This document shows positions 1 to 12,940 of a DNA stretch of 64,000 bases, piece after piece. The position numbers and the translations under genes are program-made. Each line of letters begins with the position of its first letter. Position 1 is the first letter of the stretch. This DNA is from Syngnathus acus (Eukaryota > Chordata > Actinopteri > Syngnathiformes > Syngnathidae): contig NC_051106.1 in the NCBI RefSeq assembly GCF_901709675.1, positions 6,148,001 through 6,212,000 of the forward strand, written 5' to 3'. The notes beneath the pieces are model-generated. The model had not been told where the DNA came from and made no database searches. It saw only the letters and a program-made list of their open reading frames with translations.

Positions 1-2110
1 GGGCGCCAGCTGAGAGGCCATAGAACAATTGCAAGTCAGCTTTACAAAACACTGTCACAGAGAAAAATGATTTCCTTTTGTGAGTGCAGATGGAACCGTA
101 CAGCTTCCAAAACTGTGTTTATTCCAGAGCAACATTGTCGAGAAGAGCTTGTGAGGTAATTGTTTGCACTGGCCCAGCGTAAAGAACCCGATTGCTGAAT
201 GTGCCGTCCATGTTTATGTCCATTTATACAGTCACTTCCTATTGCTCAGAGCAAAGATTTCAAAAGTCCCTGGCTTAACTTTTTTCATACCGTTTAAGTC
301 ACTACGGCATCAATAGAACTACCCACCCCCGAGAATTACAATGTCAACCCCCGCCTGAAGAAATCCTGCAGACGGACAAACAGATGGCCAAAAGTGTCTT
401 CTTCTTGGCTCTACCAAATTTGTCTCTCTGATACACGGGATACGATGCGATTCAAAGATGGTTCGATTCGAAAATCGGATGATTCAGCTCGATTCATTAA
501 GGTCACGATTGATTTCAATATGCTGTTGAGAACCCCAAGCAGTTGGTATCCAGTTTCCGTGTATCCACCCGCGTTCTATAAACCAGAACTTCTCAAACTT
601 TTCTCTCAAGAATTTAAAAGTAATTTCTAGACCGCCCAAATATAACTCAACAACCCCCAGGTGTTTCTGCAACGCTCGCTATAAACAGCCATTTCTCGAT
701 CGCACCTCTGTAAACTCACGGGATGAATATAAATAAGTCATTTGCACATATCTGAACCTGAAAATTGGGTGCTAGCGCTAACTGCTATTTCAAGAGTGGT
801 GGGAACGTCAAACAATTCAAGTTCGCTATGAAATATCCAGCCCTCTTACTCACACGACTTTGGACTTAATAGTCCATTGTCTGGTCCCTAAATTGGAGTA
901 GTCGGGAGTTGGCGATGAAGTCATCGCTACAGGAGAGCCGTGGAAGCCACGCTCCTTCATGGCCAGGGAACGTTGGCAAAATCCTGTTCCCTCAATCGAA
1001 ATCCCGCCCGGACACGTTTGGCCTGTTGCAGGAGTGATAAAGCACACAATGCCCTGTGCCCAGCGTGAGCTGAGAAAACGTGTACAGTAGAAGGCATTTG
1101 AATTTGCTTTCTATACTCTTTTCACTTCATTTTTCTGTTCCTCCCGTGTGGGAACAATTGCACATACTTGAAAGGAGATGAAAGTGTGCTTAAAGTGGTG
1201 CGAGTGGGTGTTATTTTAGTAAACATAGCCCCACTACGCTTTCCAATGAATACAAATGGCTTTTCAATTGCTGACATTATTGGATATGAATTATGAGGTA
1301 TGATAAAGTACATTAATAGCTGGGTGTTTAGTTTTGGTTGAGACTTTTTTTTTTTTACCAGCCATAAACAATAACGTACAGTCTGCTTTTTCTCACACTA
1401 TCCACTTATTTGTCATAACCCCGATTTCACAATCGAGTACCAATTTGTATAGATTTAATAGAAATTCACCTGCAGCAAATAATTTTAAGGAAAATATGTG
1501 TGTGTGTGTGTAATTAGGAATTTTGCTGGGTTAATACAGTGAATGAAGGCTAATGTAATGTAAAAATGTAGCTTGTGTCATGATACATTTGTCATCCATT
1601 ATGCCCTGAGGAGGAGGGGGTGGCACTGCCCCCGCTAAAATATGCTAGAACCCCCCCTGGGGCCAGGCCAGATAATTGACTTTTGGGAATTTTCTGATTT
1701 TCCTGGAAATCTTTTCAACATTTCCACTGATACCCGCAAATAACATAAGGCCGAGAATCATTTTTATAAGTGCATGTTTCTGTACTTTCTTATTATTTTT
1801 AAATCTAGTTGAAAAAGCCCCAAATTGCTTACAATACATAATGATCAACATATTTTACTGTTGCAACATAAATAAAATATTTTTTTTTTGGGCGGGGGTG
1901 CTTTTGATAAATCTAGACGTTATCTCAAAACTAAATAAAAATTACCTCGTCAGTTGTTTTCTTTACCACAGCCACTGAACCACATCACAACACGCACTCG
2001 CACACAAATAAGAGGACGGGGAGGGGTGAAGTGTGTGTGTGTGTGTGTGGGGGGGGGAGGGTACGCATGAAAAGTGGGCGGTGTTTATTGTCATGTTCCT
2101 GCCAGCTGTG
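1..2110. other. Upstream spacer of dll4, no gene recognised
   Basis: No open frame here resembles a known protein and no convincing exon pair was found on either strand. The sequence is AT-rich with short T and A runs, a GT microsatellite near 1496-1511 and another near 2030-2050. Two GTGGGAA cores (799-805, and 1147-1154 as TGTGGGAA) fit the RBPJ/CSL consensus and are noted because dll4 is a Notch-pathway gene. The vps18 gene that neighbours DLL4 in human is not seen here. Confidence 0.6.
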
Positions 2111-2113
2111 GCA

Positions 2114-2120
2114 TATATAA
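2114..2120 (+). promoter_or_regulatory. Probable TATA box of dll4
   Basis: TATATAA lies about 365 bp upstream of the dll4 start codon. A start about 25-30 bp downstream (near 2145) would give a 5' UTR of about 340 nt. The position is inferred from the motif only. GT-rich simple sequence precedes it. Confidence 0.45.
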
Positions 2121-2169
2121 GCAAGAGGGGAGACGTGACAGGGTCCACAGTGGGTGACACCATGCACTG

Positions 2170-2340
2170 ATGCTCGTCCACATGCATGCACACGCATCAC
2201 TATCGGCCACTCAAGTGTCCCTAAAGCAGCAGTACAACAACAAGAACAAAGTGACGCAAGTAACCGGCACGATGGATGGACATCACAAAGACCGCAGAAT
2301 GACTCACTTGTGGATATTGACTTTTTTGATATTAGTCTAA
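2170..2340 (+). promoter_or_regulatory. Upstream ORF in the predicted dll4 leader
   Basis: If transcription begins near 2145, the leader has an ATG at 2162 followed by one codon and a stop (ATG CAC TGA). An overlapping ATG at 2170 opens 56 codons ending in TAA at 2338-2340. The peptide resembles nothing known and is His/Met-rich at its start and hydrophobic at its end. It closes about 140 bp before the dll4 ATG, so it could dampen dll4 translation. This is inference; conservation is untested. Confidence 0.3.
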
Positions 2341-2483
2341 CGTCTTGTTTTGCACTGGATAACTCTCCCTCGAGCTGGAGTTTCTACCGCGGGATTCTAT
2401 TTATTTGCATTTTGGATCTCCCTCCCAGCGCCAGGATTTGTGGACTAGATACTTCTACGGATACGCACATCAAGCTCTAAAGG

Positions 2484-5400
2484 ATGGCCGTTAGGTTCAC
2501 ATCTACCCTCGCAATAGTTTTAACATGTTTTACTCAGGTACGGTGGCCGTTTCGTACAACATTGGAGGTGGTTTGTGTTGAAAGTTGCATTTTCCTTGCT
2601 CAACTTTTGCCTCGTGTCTAGGTTCTGGGATCAGGTGTGTTCGAGATCGATCTGCATCACTTTGACAATTCCAAAGCTTCGCTGGCCAGTGGAAGGAGCT
2701 GCGGCACGAGCGGCTGCAGGACGTTTTTCACCCTTTGCCTGAAGAATTTCCAAACGGTGGTGACTCCCGGAGGTTGTCTTTTTGCCAAGGCCATTACACC
2801 TGTTTTGGGCACTGACTCGTTCAACATGCAGCCGGACGCCAGGCTGCGGTTTCCCCTCAACTTCACCTGGCCGGTAAGGAGCTTACTTTCTTGCGGATAT
2901 ATATATATATTTTTTTTAAAGATTTTAACTCAAATTTGGTCAGCAGAGAACCATATTTTTAGTATGAAAAAAATCACAAAATTACAGCTCGTCCTTTGAG
3001 AAGCTATGTGTTTAATGCAAATAATAATTATTAATTTACTTAATGGAACTGTTATAATAATAATAACACTAATAGTGTCATAACAGTAATCTTAAAAACA
3101 TATGTTGTCAAAATAATTCAATAGTTGTATTATATTATCTTTGCGTGCATCTATCTTACCTATCTTTACTATCCCTAATTTTATGAATATATTATCCAAA
3201 TTGCAATGTGATCTTAGATTACATGTCCAACTGTACAATTACAATTTTGGTGACATTTATTTCCCAATTTGTTCTTTCCCCAGAATGCCTTCTCTCTCAT
3301 TATTGAAGCTTGGCATTCGTCTGCAGAGAAGCCTGGAGGTAAGTGACTTAAAAAAACAAAAAAACAACCGCTAGAGGGAGACATTTACAAAATAAAGCAC
3401 CACTCATTGGCCTATTACATCATACCTATTTCCCCAAAATTCAATAAGCAGTCTTCATGCGGGAGGTCACGTGACAATAAATCCATCTGGCATTGTCCGA
3501 GTCCTGGACTTGTGTCCACTAGGATGTCTTGTGACTCACACCGCAAGCAAAGCTCTCCCAACACAATCGCAACTTCCTTTGTTTTATTTTGGCCCTGCGT
3601 GGGAAAGTGCACCGTGTTAAGTGAGCACATGAGGCCTTGCCAAAAAAGTATCCCCACCCTTTCACATGGTCTCCACAATGATCATATTGATCATTAACAT
3701 TATATTAAATCAGGCACGAACCAAATAAGCCACCATAAGGGGGCCCCCAAGACACAGCTTGAGCAGTATTTTTTTTGTTTTTTTTGTTTAGCATAAGGAC
3801 CTTTTTTTTTTTTTTTTTACATTAAGAAAGTTAAGTTTCAAAACCAAAATATTCAACAGTATTTGCTTGGCATTTTATTTCTTATTCAAATAATACAATT
3901 TATGCTATTTCTATATAGCCAAATGATTTTATTTAATGCTTTTGAAGAAAACAGCACAATGTTAAAATTTAACTCGTGCTGTGCCTATTAATTGAATTAT
4001 TTAAGTACACCTTTTCTGTTGGTCAAACTTCATAATATTTTTTAAAAAAACTTGTATAATCAACAACTATATTCCTTTCCTCCAGACACCACCAACCCTG
4101 AATTGTTGATTGGCTCTTTTGCCATCCAAAGACAGTTGGGAATAGGGAATGAGTGGTCCCAGGAAGTGCAGAGCGGGATGCAGACGGAGCTAAGGTACTC
4201 ATACCGCTTCATCTGCAATGACAATTACTACGGGGACACTTGTTCCAAAATATGCACTGCCAGAGACGACCTTTTTGGCCACTACACCTGCAAGCCTGAT
4301 GGGCAAATAGCGTGTCTGCCAGGATGGAAGGGACAATACTGCCAAGAACGTAAGCACGAGTAAAGACACCATATGGGCACTTTTTCTTTGTTTGTCTTAA
4401 AAAAAAAGCACAAGTCAGTGGTTTGCTTGCTAGGCTTGTAGTCGTAGATCTTCAGTGTGTGCAGTTTGCTCTGCGTTTGACTTTGTTTTTGCTTTAAATG
4501 TGCTGCAGAATTTACTCTGAAGTCAAATTTTGACCAATCGCATTTTTTTTCTTCAATGAGGACCACAACAGTTCAATAATCTATGTACATTAGAAGTCAA
4601 ATTTAAATTGAAAGTGTATAACCATTAACTTTAGTTCATTTTATTTTGTCAGTGTGAGCTATTTTTCACATTTTTCCTCATAACCACTTAATTTTCAGAA
4701 TAAGCAGCAGGCTAATAAAAACAAATGGCACCCGAGTCAGATTTTGGCCACCCCTGAATTAGAGTTATGCTGTCTGTGACAGTTAAGGTGAAGAATTGGC
4801 GCACTTTCTCTCAGCGATTAATCCAGTGAGGTGCTCTGTTAACCGCACACGCCGGGTTAATCGCGGCATTAGAGGCCGCCACGCGCCACTAAATTGCGGC
4901 CTCTATTGTTGCGGCGGTACAGGGCAGCAGCTGCAAACGGGGCTCGAACTGCCCACCGACAACAATGGGGCAGCTGTCATGCTTTTTTTTTTTTTTGATG
5001 CTCTAAGAACCAGCATCTGCTGTGCACCCAAAGCAACCAGCCATTTAACAGCATGCAAAATCAATGTCACATGCAGAACACAGTGGGCAAATGATGCCTT
5101 TCCATTCAAACAGCAGGAAGCAACTTTGACTAAGAAGACCCAAAGGTTAATCTTTAACATCCTTCTATTTTTTTTTTTTCCCCCCTCACAGCAATCTGTC
5201 TGGAAGGGTGCAATGAAAATAATGGAAACTGCACAATACCTGGAGAATGCAAGTGAGTGTTAATATTTACATTTAGGTAAAGATAGCTTTTTTTTTTTTT
5301 TTTTTTTTTAATCAGACTGAATGTCTTTTTTGCAAGTGAGTGTTAATATTTACATATAGGTAAAGATAGCTTTTTTTTTTTTTTTAGATCAGTCTGAATG

Positions 5401-7737
5401 TTTTTTTTTCTTTTCTAGGATTAAGTGTAAAGTGGGGATTAGTCATGAGTTCTTATTGTGCGTGTGTTGACTTGTGCCAAGTCTCTATTGTGAGTGTTGC
5501 TCCAATAACAATAGTGGCGTTTTACTCGTCTTTGTTTTAGATGCAGAGAAGGCTGGCAGGGCGTCTTTTGTGATGTGTGTAAACTGCACCCGTCGTGTAA
5601 ACATGGTACCTGCATGGAGCCGTGGGAGTGCGCCTGCAAGGAAGGCTGGGGGGGTATTCTTTGTGACCAAGGTAGGCTGAATTTCCCTTGGAGGAAGCAA
5701 ACTCATTCCAGGACAAGCGGAGTAAACATGCACAATATAACGCAGCATTCTCTCTCACCCCCCCCTCCCAGACCTGAACTACTGCACCCACCACAAGCCG
5801 TGCGCCAACGGGGCCACGTGCATGAACACGGGCCAGGGCAGCTACACCTGCGCCTGCCTGCCGGGTTTCACGGGTGTCAACTGCGACTCGGAGGTCAGGG
5901 AGTGTGACGGACGGCCCTGTCGCAACGGAGGCAACTGCTTAGTGAGTGCGGAAGTCCCTCGCTCTCCTTTCCCACAACACAGACTTTCCTGTTTTTGTTG
6001 TTGCCTTTGCCTATCTGCGAGTCCAGGAGGATGCCATTGATTGTCAAGTCCTGGATGACCCAGTTCCCAGTTTACAGTGTACTGTAAATAGGATGAAAAC
6101 TAAAGGATAGAAAGAGGGGGGGGGCTCGTTCAGGGGGGGCTATTGGCGAGCAGGATATGAAAAGAAAAACATGCGACGCTGAGCTTTTTGATATCTTTGC
6201 TTTCAGGAGACGGAGAGTGGATACAGGTGCGAATGTCCGCTCGGCTTTACCGGGCCGCGCTGTGAACAGCGGACGCTGACGTGTAAGGACACGCCCTGCT
6301 TGCTCGGCGGCAAGTGTAAAGAGACGGAGAACGGCCATCGTTACGTATGCGAGTGTCCGGCGGGCTACACTGGACTCAATTGTGAGAAGAAAGTGGATAA
6401 ATGCACCTCACTACGATGCACCAATGGTAACTATTCGCTTCTGGAATCTGACTTTTTTTTTTTTGGTTTGTTTGTAACACAGACGTTGTTGTTTTTTTTC
6501 TCGCTAGGCGGCCATTGCATGCTGAACGGCAACTTGCGTGTGTGCAGCTGCCGCGCGGGCTTCACGGGCCTCCGCTGCGAGATCAATATCAACGAGTGCG
6601 CCGCCAATCCCTGCGCTAACGGCTCCACCTGCCTGGACCGTATCAACGACTACACCTGCATGTGCCCGCCCGGCTACGTCGGCCGCCACTGCGACAGGCC
6701 GGCCGACCGCTGCGCCGCCTGGATCTGCCTCAACGGCGGAACTTGCACCGTCGGCGCCAAAGGCCGGCCTTCGTGCCTCTGCCCCGCCCATTACAGCGGC
6801 CCTCAGTGCCAGTCCACGCACGTGCCTTCATCCAACAGCCCCGAGACGGGCTGGGAATCCAACGAGAAGCTCAACTGGGTGGCCGTCAGCTCGGGCGTCG
6901 GACTGGTGTCGACGCTGGTGCTCTCCTGTATGTTCATCGTGGTCATGAAACAGGTGAAGAAGCAGAGAAGTAAACAGCAGGCCTCCGAGACCATGAACAA
7001 CCTTTCCAAAGCCGATTTCCAGAAAGACAACCGTATATCAACACTGGAACTCAAAAACACCAACAAGAAGATAGACTTGGAGGTGGATTGCTCGAGCGAG
7101 AAGTCCAACCACAAACACATCAACCACTTCCACACGGACTATAAAACCTCCATGGGGTACAAAGATGAACAATGCCTTCTAGACAAAGATGAAAACTGTG
7201 AAAAGATGATAGAAGACAAAAAGCATCTGAGTAGAATCTACAGGTAGGTTCTCAAAGAAAGATTTGCCAGAATAAAAATCCGATAAACAATCGATCAGCT
7301 GATTATTTTTCCAAATATAGAATGAGTATTTTTTTGCAATCCTTTTTCCTTCATTTTACAACGTGACCACCTTGATTTGTCTTTGCAGTGAAAAGCCAGA
7401 ATGCAGAATATCAACAATATGTTCCTCCAGAGACTCCATGTACCAGTCGGTCTTTGTGATAGCAGAAGAGAAGCAAGAATGCATCATTGCAACTGAGGTA
7501 TGCTTATTGCTTACACAATGAACTTATTAAAAATACTAAGAAAAAATGTCATCTGACAACATTTAAGCGTTTTCACTGACCTACATTAATTCAGCATGTC
7601 CATAATATAGTCAAGACCCAAAACAAGTAGCAGAATTTTAAAATCGATTCTTCATTTTTGTTATCCATTTTTCAACATTTCTCCCAGTTGTGCCCTTTAG
7701 CTCACAAGTGTTGTCTCTGTGTTTTTATTAGGTGTAA
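2484..7737 (+). CDS. dll4: Delta-like protein 4, Notch ligand
   Basis: Single-pass cell-surface Notch ligand of the DSL family, central to arterial and tip-cell choice. Eleven coding exons: 2484-2537, 2622-2873, 3284-3338, 4086-4349, 5192-5252, 5541-5671, 5772-5941, 6207-6426, 6508-7243, 7389-7497, 7732-7737. All borders are GT-AG and phases agree, giving 685 residues, the same length as human DLL4. Order: signal peptide (about 1-25), MNNL domain (about 26-120), DSL domain (about 155-215, with [16 protein letters not shown]), eight EGF repeats (about 216-510), a membrane segment near [20 protein letters not shown], and a cytoplasmic tail ending IIATEV, the PDZ-binding end typical of Delta proteins. 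The final exon codes only Val and stop. The tail ending and the chac1 neighbour favour dll4 over dll1. Confidence 0.95.
3420..3620 (+). promoter_or_regulatory. Candidate dll4 intron 3 arterial enhancer
   Basis: Within intron 3 (3339-4085) a compact cluster holds an ETS-type ACTTCCT (3572-3578), an overlapping SOX-type CCTTTGTT (3576-3583) and a consensus RBPJ site CGTGGGAAA (3598-3606). Further CATTGT and ACAAT SOX-like cores lie upstream in the same block. Mammalian Dll4 carries an intron 3 enhancer driven by SOXF, ETS and RBPJ in arterial endothelium. The same intron and the same three motif classes point to the fish counterpart. Function is inferred. Confidence 0.55.
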
Positions 7738-8990
7738 AAAATGTGACACTAAATGGAAGATGTGACCACCATTTCTTGTGGACTGTTTACAAGCGTGGGG
7801 AGAGACGGGGATTTATTTAAATGCAAAGTTGCTGCTCTTAAAAACTTGATAACTGGACGGAGCCCGAGCGCTCGACGAATGCAATAGAACTAAAGCTACT
7901 AAATTCCAGAAGAATGTAAAGACTTTGGGACCCAACGTTGTGCATAAGGATGTTTGAGATGGGTTTTTTTCCCCGACATTCACGTACATCTGAAGATGTG
8001 AGGCCCGGAGGCTCGTAATAAGACTGCATGTTTACGAGGACAAGAGGACTTTGTTGATGCGACTCCCCCCCCTTGCCTTCTTCGGGCAATCGACACATAA
8101 ACTTGCGTGCGGCAAGCCTGGACGAGGAATTGGCTTTTGGCAATTTCTTTTATAGTCCCATGACCCAAATACCAGCACGGCGCCTGTGTAAAAGTACTGA
8201 GAAAAAAAAGCCTTATGTAATATTTAAGCAAAACAATGTGCCCCCCCTGCCTTATCTCATCTTGATTCCTTTACATAGAGGGAAAAAATAGATGCAAAGC
8301 GATGCAATGCTAAAAAATGCAGGGAAAATCATAAGGCCTTGATCATTTTTTTAAAAAAAAAATCTTATGCAAAAAAAATCACATTTAAAACAAAGAGATA
8401 AGTGACTATCGTACCAAGGACGCCTTCAATGGAAATTACTGAACCAATAATGTTATTGTAGTATTTCATTAGTTATTTAAGAGTATGACGCACTGATCTT
8501 TTCTTCTTTTTTTTTTATATAAGATTATTTTGTACATAGTGTATGTATTTATATGTTAAGATTAGATGTTTGTAAGGTGATGCGGCAAAAGTGTGAGTTT
8601 TTATTTTGAAAGTGTTTTTTGGTGTTTAATTATTATTCTCATATGGTTGTTATGATGTAGACATATAAGGACCGAATCCCTTAACACATATCTGGTACAC
8701 TGTTTTATTTGTTGGTCTTCAATGGTGGTCAAATAGAGATTTGTGCTTTTAAGTCATCTAGAGTCTGTTTGGTAGCATTTTATGGATTCCATGTCTGTGT
8801 TCAATGACATCATTGTGAGTGTGATGTGAAATCAGTGTGCTAGCAATCAACATTCGGTGGACACCTCTGTAGTTGGCAGCAGTGTAAAGATCTACTCAAT
8901 CAATTATGAATTGAAATATACGTATAGAAAGAGATATATACATTTTTAAAAAAATCTGTATGCAGGAATAAATAATCATTGTGGTCTTTT
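7738..8990 (+). other. dll4 3' UTR
   Basis: Follows the TAA at 7735-7737. The sequence is AT-rich without coding potential, and AATAAA at 8967-8972 is the best poly(A) signal. The exact 3' end is inferred. Confidence 0.55.
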
Positions 8991-9639
8991 AAGTCATCTC
9001 AAGTGATGTTTCTCTGCAATTCATGCCTTGAGTTCACGTTGCAATGCCATCACCCACCACTAGAGGGCACTCATTTTTACATGAGTTGGAAGAAAACTAG
9101 ATCTTTTCGCCTGTAAAATACTCCACAAACGCAGGAAGAAAACATTTCAGGGGGAGTGCTGGCTCATACATTATCCGTCTGCACCTGAACCGACCACACT
9201 GTTAGATTAAGGATCTTAAAACAGCACAACTAACGTATAACACATCCCTGCAGGTCTATTTATGTAACGTGGTAATGAGATTACCTGTCGCATGCAGCAC
9301 CCTTCAACGCAACAGTTGCCTTTACTTCTAATGCAACAATGTATTTTATTTTATTACATTTGAAAACATTTCTCTGCTGCTCCCAAACATTCTACTGTTG
9401 GATTTTTTTTCCTACACTACTTATTTGCTCTAAAAAGTTTGTTCAATATCCCATTTTTTACTCTTGATAAGACCAACCTGCACCATACCATTATATAAAG
9501 ACTTCCTATCCCGTCCTAAAATTCTCTGAATAAGACACCGACAAGGGCATAACGATACTGAAACTTTGTGGTTTTCCTTTCTCTTGCTGTTAAAGTCGTG
9601 TTTCGTTTTGAATGGCCACTGATGAGAAACAGCATCACC

Positions 9640-9780
9640 ACTTTTCCTCCTGGATGCGACTGTGCCAAACCCCGCCTCCGTCGTATTCCCATTGGTCGCC
9701 GTCACCTTCCTGTGACGTCACGTGAACAACAAATACACGTGTGCGCCCAGACGAAGGAAGCAGAGGAATTTGAAGCTCTT
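9640..9780 (+). promoter_or_regulatory. chac1 promoter with palindromic CRE
   Basis: TGACGTCA (9713-9720) overlaps a CACGTG E-box (9719-9724), and an inverted CCAAT box (ATTGG, 9691-9695) lies just upstream. About 180 bp separate this cluster from the chac1 ATG. Mammalian CHAC1 is induced by ATF4/CHOP in the unfolded-protein response through ATF/CRE-type elements, so this is the likely stress-response element. The cluster is visible; its use is inferred. Confidence 0.5.
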
Positions 9781-9900
9781 TTAAGTGCCTCAGACTATTA
9801 GTTATACTTGCTGGATGTGGCTTTAGAGATCAACTTTTTTATTTTCTTGAAAGAAAAAAAAACTTTTGTTTAGTTGTGAAAAGCCAAACAGCAAGCTGCA

Positions 9901-11446
9901 ATGAAACCTCAAGACATCATGAAGTGGAAAGGAAGCCTATGGGTTTTTGGTTATGGATCTTTAGTGTGGAAACCTGATTTTGTGTATCAGAAGCGCATAA
10001 TCGGCTACGTCAAGGGCTACAAACGGCGTTTCTGGCATGGAGATGACTTTTATCGAGGAGACAAGAAGAATGTGAGACATTTTTCTTCTCTATATTGCTT
10101 CTATGCTGTTTTATATTTATTGATCCCAGATGTGCTTTTTATCTCCACAGCCAGGAAGAGTTGCGACACTGGTGAAGGACCAGGAGGTAAGTGTCTTCAT
10201 TCATAGACATTGGATATCTAACTATAATTGTAAATATATGCACTATTAATAGTTTGCAGTATAACGTGCCACATTCCCATTTTGCTTTAGACACATGCTT
10301 GTCAGCCACCCCGATGGTCCGGTTAGTCTTCTGTACAAGCACGCGGCGACGTGAAAAGTACAGGCCAATTATAATAGTTTCATACTGAAGTATGATAATT
10401 GCGCTATACGTCGTATGACATTTATGACACACTTATAACATATATATATATATATAACACATATATTTGACAGACTTGCCGAAGCTGTTATGTTGAAGTT
10501 GTGAAATGAGGTCAGATGTTGCTTGCAAAGATGTCGTATAAATCTGAAAAGGAGTTGCGAGGTTAAGTAGAGAAAGTATGCAAAATGATACCAATATATA
10601 TTGGCACAACAAATAATAATACAAATTATTTATTTATTATGTTTATTATTATACTGATCTGTTCCTAATATTATATGCGCTGTCTAGATATAATGAATGC
10701 AATTATTTTTTGTTGTCATTTTATGGAAAAAAAACATTTTAACAAAAGGGCCTTTTGCATTTTCTATTTAGGGGCAACATTTTCAAAGATGGGACATTAT
10801 AGGATGTATGGAAGATGGATATTTTATGACCCCTGTTAAACCATCTCATATTAGAAGCACACATAAATTATGACTAGCGGAAAACAAACTCAAGCCTTTT
10901 TTACTAGCAGCTGGTCCATTGCTGTAAAGCAATTATCTTGGCCCTTTGGAAGCATCTGGGACTGCTTATTTGTTTTTAATAACTTAGCTCAAAAATTACA
11001 TAAGCAGTGTTTTCCAGTTAATGTTTATGGCTTCTGTCCAATTCTCTCCCTTGCAGGCTTGCACATGGGGCGTGGCCTACGAAGTGTCGGATGCTCAGGC
11101 AATAGATGCCTTTCAATACCTCAACATGCGAGAAGTGGTGAGGGGAGGATACGTCATAGAAAATATGGAGTTCATCCCTCGGGAGAAGGCCGTAGACACC
11201 GTCCACGCCCTCGTTTACATCGCCACTTCCGACAACCCCGCTTACCTGGGCCCCGCTTCGGACCAGGAGATCGCCAACCAGGTCGCCATCTGTAGAGGCA
11301 AGACAGGGCACAACATCGAATACGTGCTCCGGCTTGCCAATTTCATGAGACTCTGCTGCCCTGAGGCGAAGGACGAGCACCTCTTCTCCGTCGAGGCCGC
11401 CGTTTTGAACATTTGTCCCAAATGTGGAATAGAAAGCTGTGTCTAA
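9901..11446 (+). CDS. chac1: Glutathione-specific gamma-glutamylcyclotransferase 1
   Basis: ChaC-family enzyme that splits glutathione into 5-oxoproline and Cys-Gly in the cytosol; in vertebrates it is a stress-induced gene that also antagonises Notch. Three exons: 9901-10071, 10151-10186 (12 codons), 11057-11446, phase 0 at both junctions, 198 residues. The substrate-binding signature [13 protein letters not shown] is at about 16-28, PGRVATL spans the small exon, and the conserved [17 protein letters not shown] and [11 protein letters not shown] blocks follow. The glutamate in the [11 protein letters not shown] stretch falls where the family catalytic Glu is expected. [11 protein letters not shown] is closer to CHAC1 than to CHAC2. 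The dll4-chac1 adjacency matches human DLL4-CHAC1. Confidence 0.93.
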
Positions 11447-11665
11447 AACACTCAAAGCACTTTATATTGCCATGCAATTTAAATATCACACGACTTAAAT
11501 GTTGCCGTTACCCTGAAACATAAGCACTTCATTTTTAATTTTATTCCTGCTTGTTTCATGCATGTGATGCACTTTCTAACTCTACTAAATGCTTTTATAT
11601 TTTCGATACCGGATACCTCAATTCATTTTATTATAATAATAAACACGCCTTGATTAAATGGTGCT
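11447..11665 (+). other. chac1 3' UTR
   Basis: AT-rich sequence after the TAA at 11444-11446, with AATAAA at 11638-11643 as the probable poly(A) signal. Confidence 0.55.
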
Positions 11666-11984
11666 GTGATTCGTGTTTGGAATTCCCTATAGATTTGTGT
11701 TGTCGTCACGCTCACAATTCACGTGACTCAGGAATGTACAGCTGCAGCCTTCTAGGAAATGCTGACTGTTCATTTGAGCTGCTGGGGAGTATAGTAAAAG
11801 CAAACATGACTTGAAGGGAGACTCTGTGCATTTGGGATTTTGGACCGACGACTCGATTTGTTGAGGGGGCAAGGATTACAAAAATGCAGTTCGGGATGTC
11901 GCAAGCAAAATAAACACCCATTAGAGTGAAGGTTTGCTATATATAGCATCCTATATTCAGGCCAGACTACTAAAGAAAGAAATT

Positions 11985-12055
11985 AAGTCATTCACTGCCA
12001 TTGACGGATATAGACGTCAAATATGCACATTAACTGTGCTGGAAGTGAATGAGTA
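11985..12055. mobile_element. Short MITE-like element with inverted ends
   Basis: The stretch opens with TCATTCACTGCCATTGACGG and ends near GTGCTGGAAGTGAATGAG, so its ends are imperfect inverted copies (TTCACTGCCA against TGGAAGTGAA). This small palindromic repeat, with GATATAGACGTCAA inside, is recognisable from many teleost genomes. The family name is not certain. Confidence 0.5.
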
Positions 12056-12452
12056 AAAAAAAAAAATTCTCTTAAAGTGTACTCCTCTTACATAGACTGT
12101 AATCATTAGATCGTAACGTGCATTTGATGGGTTAATAAAAAGGAAGGAAGAAAATAAATCAAAGACCTATCCATAGATAAACAAGGCTGCAGCATACACT
12201 AAGAACGAAACTTGGATTGCACTGAAATGTATTGTTGGTGTGTGCAGATCTTTTTAATCTAACAAAAAGAAACTTTTTGTTTTTCACAAGCAGCACTGCT
12301 ACAAAGACTATTAAACCTAAATGTCAGATGACTCAGTTGTTGTTGCTGTTATCAACAAGAAGTATTTGTACAAAAACTCTCTCATGGACTTCTTGTTACA
12401 TTCAGTAACCAAATGATTCCTGTTTTGCTCAATCACTTTGGTACAATTCTCA

Positions 12453-12787
<335 letters not shown>

Positions 12788-12844
12788 TGATAGCAATATC
12801 TCTATTTTTAAAAATGAAGACAATTTGAAATTTTAGTGTTGACA

Positions 12845-12940
12845 CACGAAGTCGAGAATTTGTCCTCGAGGGCCACATAGAATGACGTGGCGGGCCGTAT
12901 CTGGCCCCCAGACCTTGAGTTTGACACCTATGCTTTAGGG
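12845..12940. mobile_element. hAT-like transposon fragment
   Basis: The stretch containing GTCCTCGAGGGCCACATAGA, GGCGGGCCGTATCTGGCCCC and CTTGAGTTTGACACCTATGC has the look of the end of a common teleost hAT family. Only the terminal portion is present. Family assignment is from memory of the motif. Confidence 0.45.
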
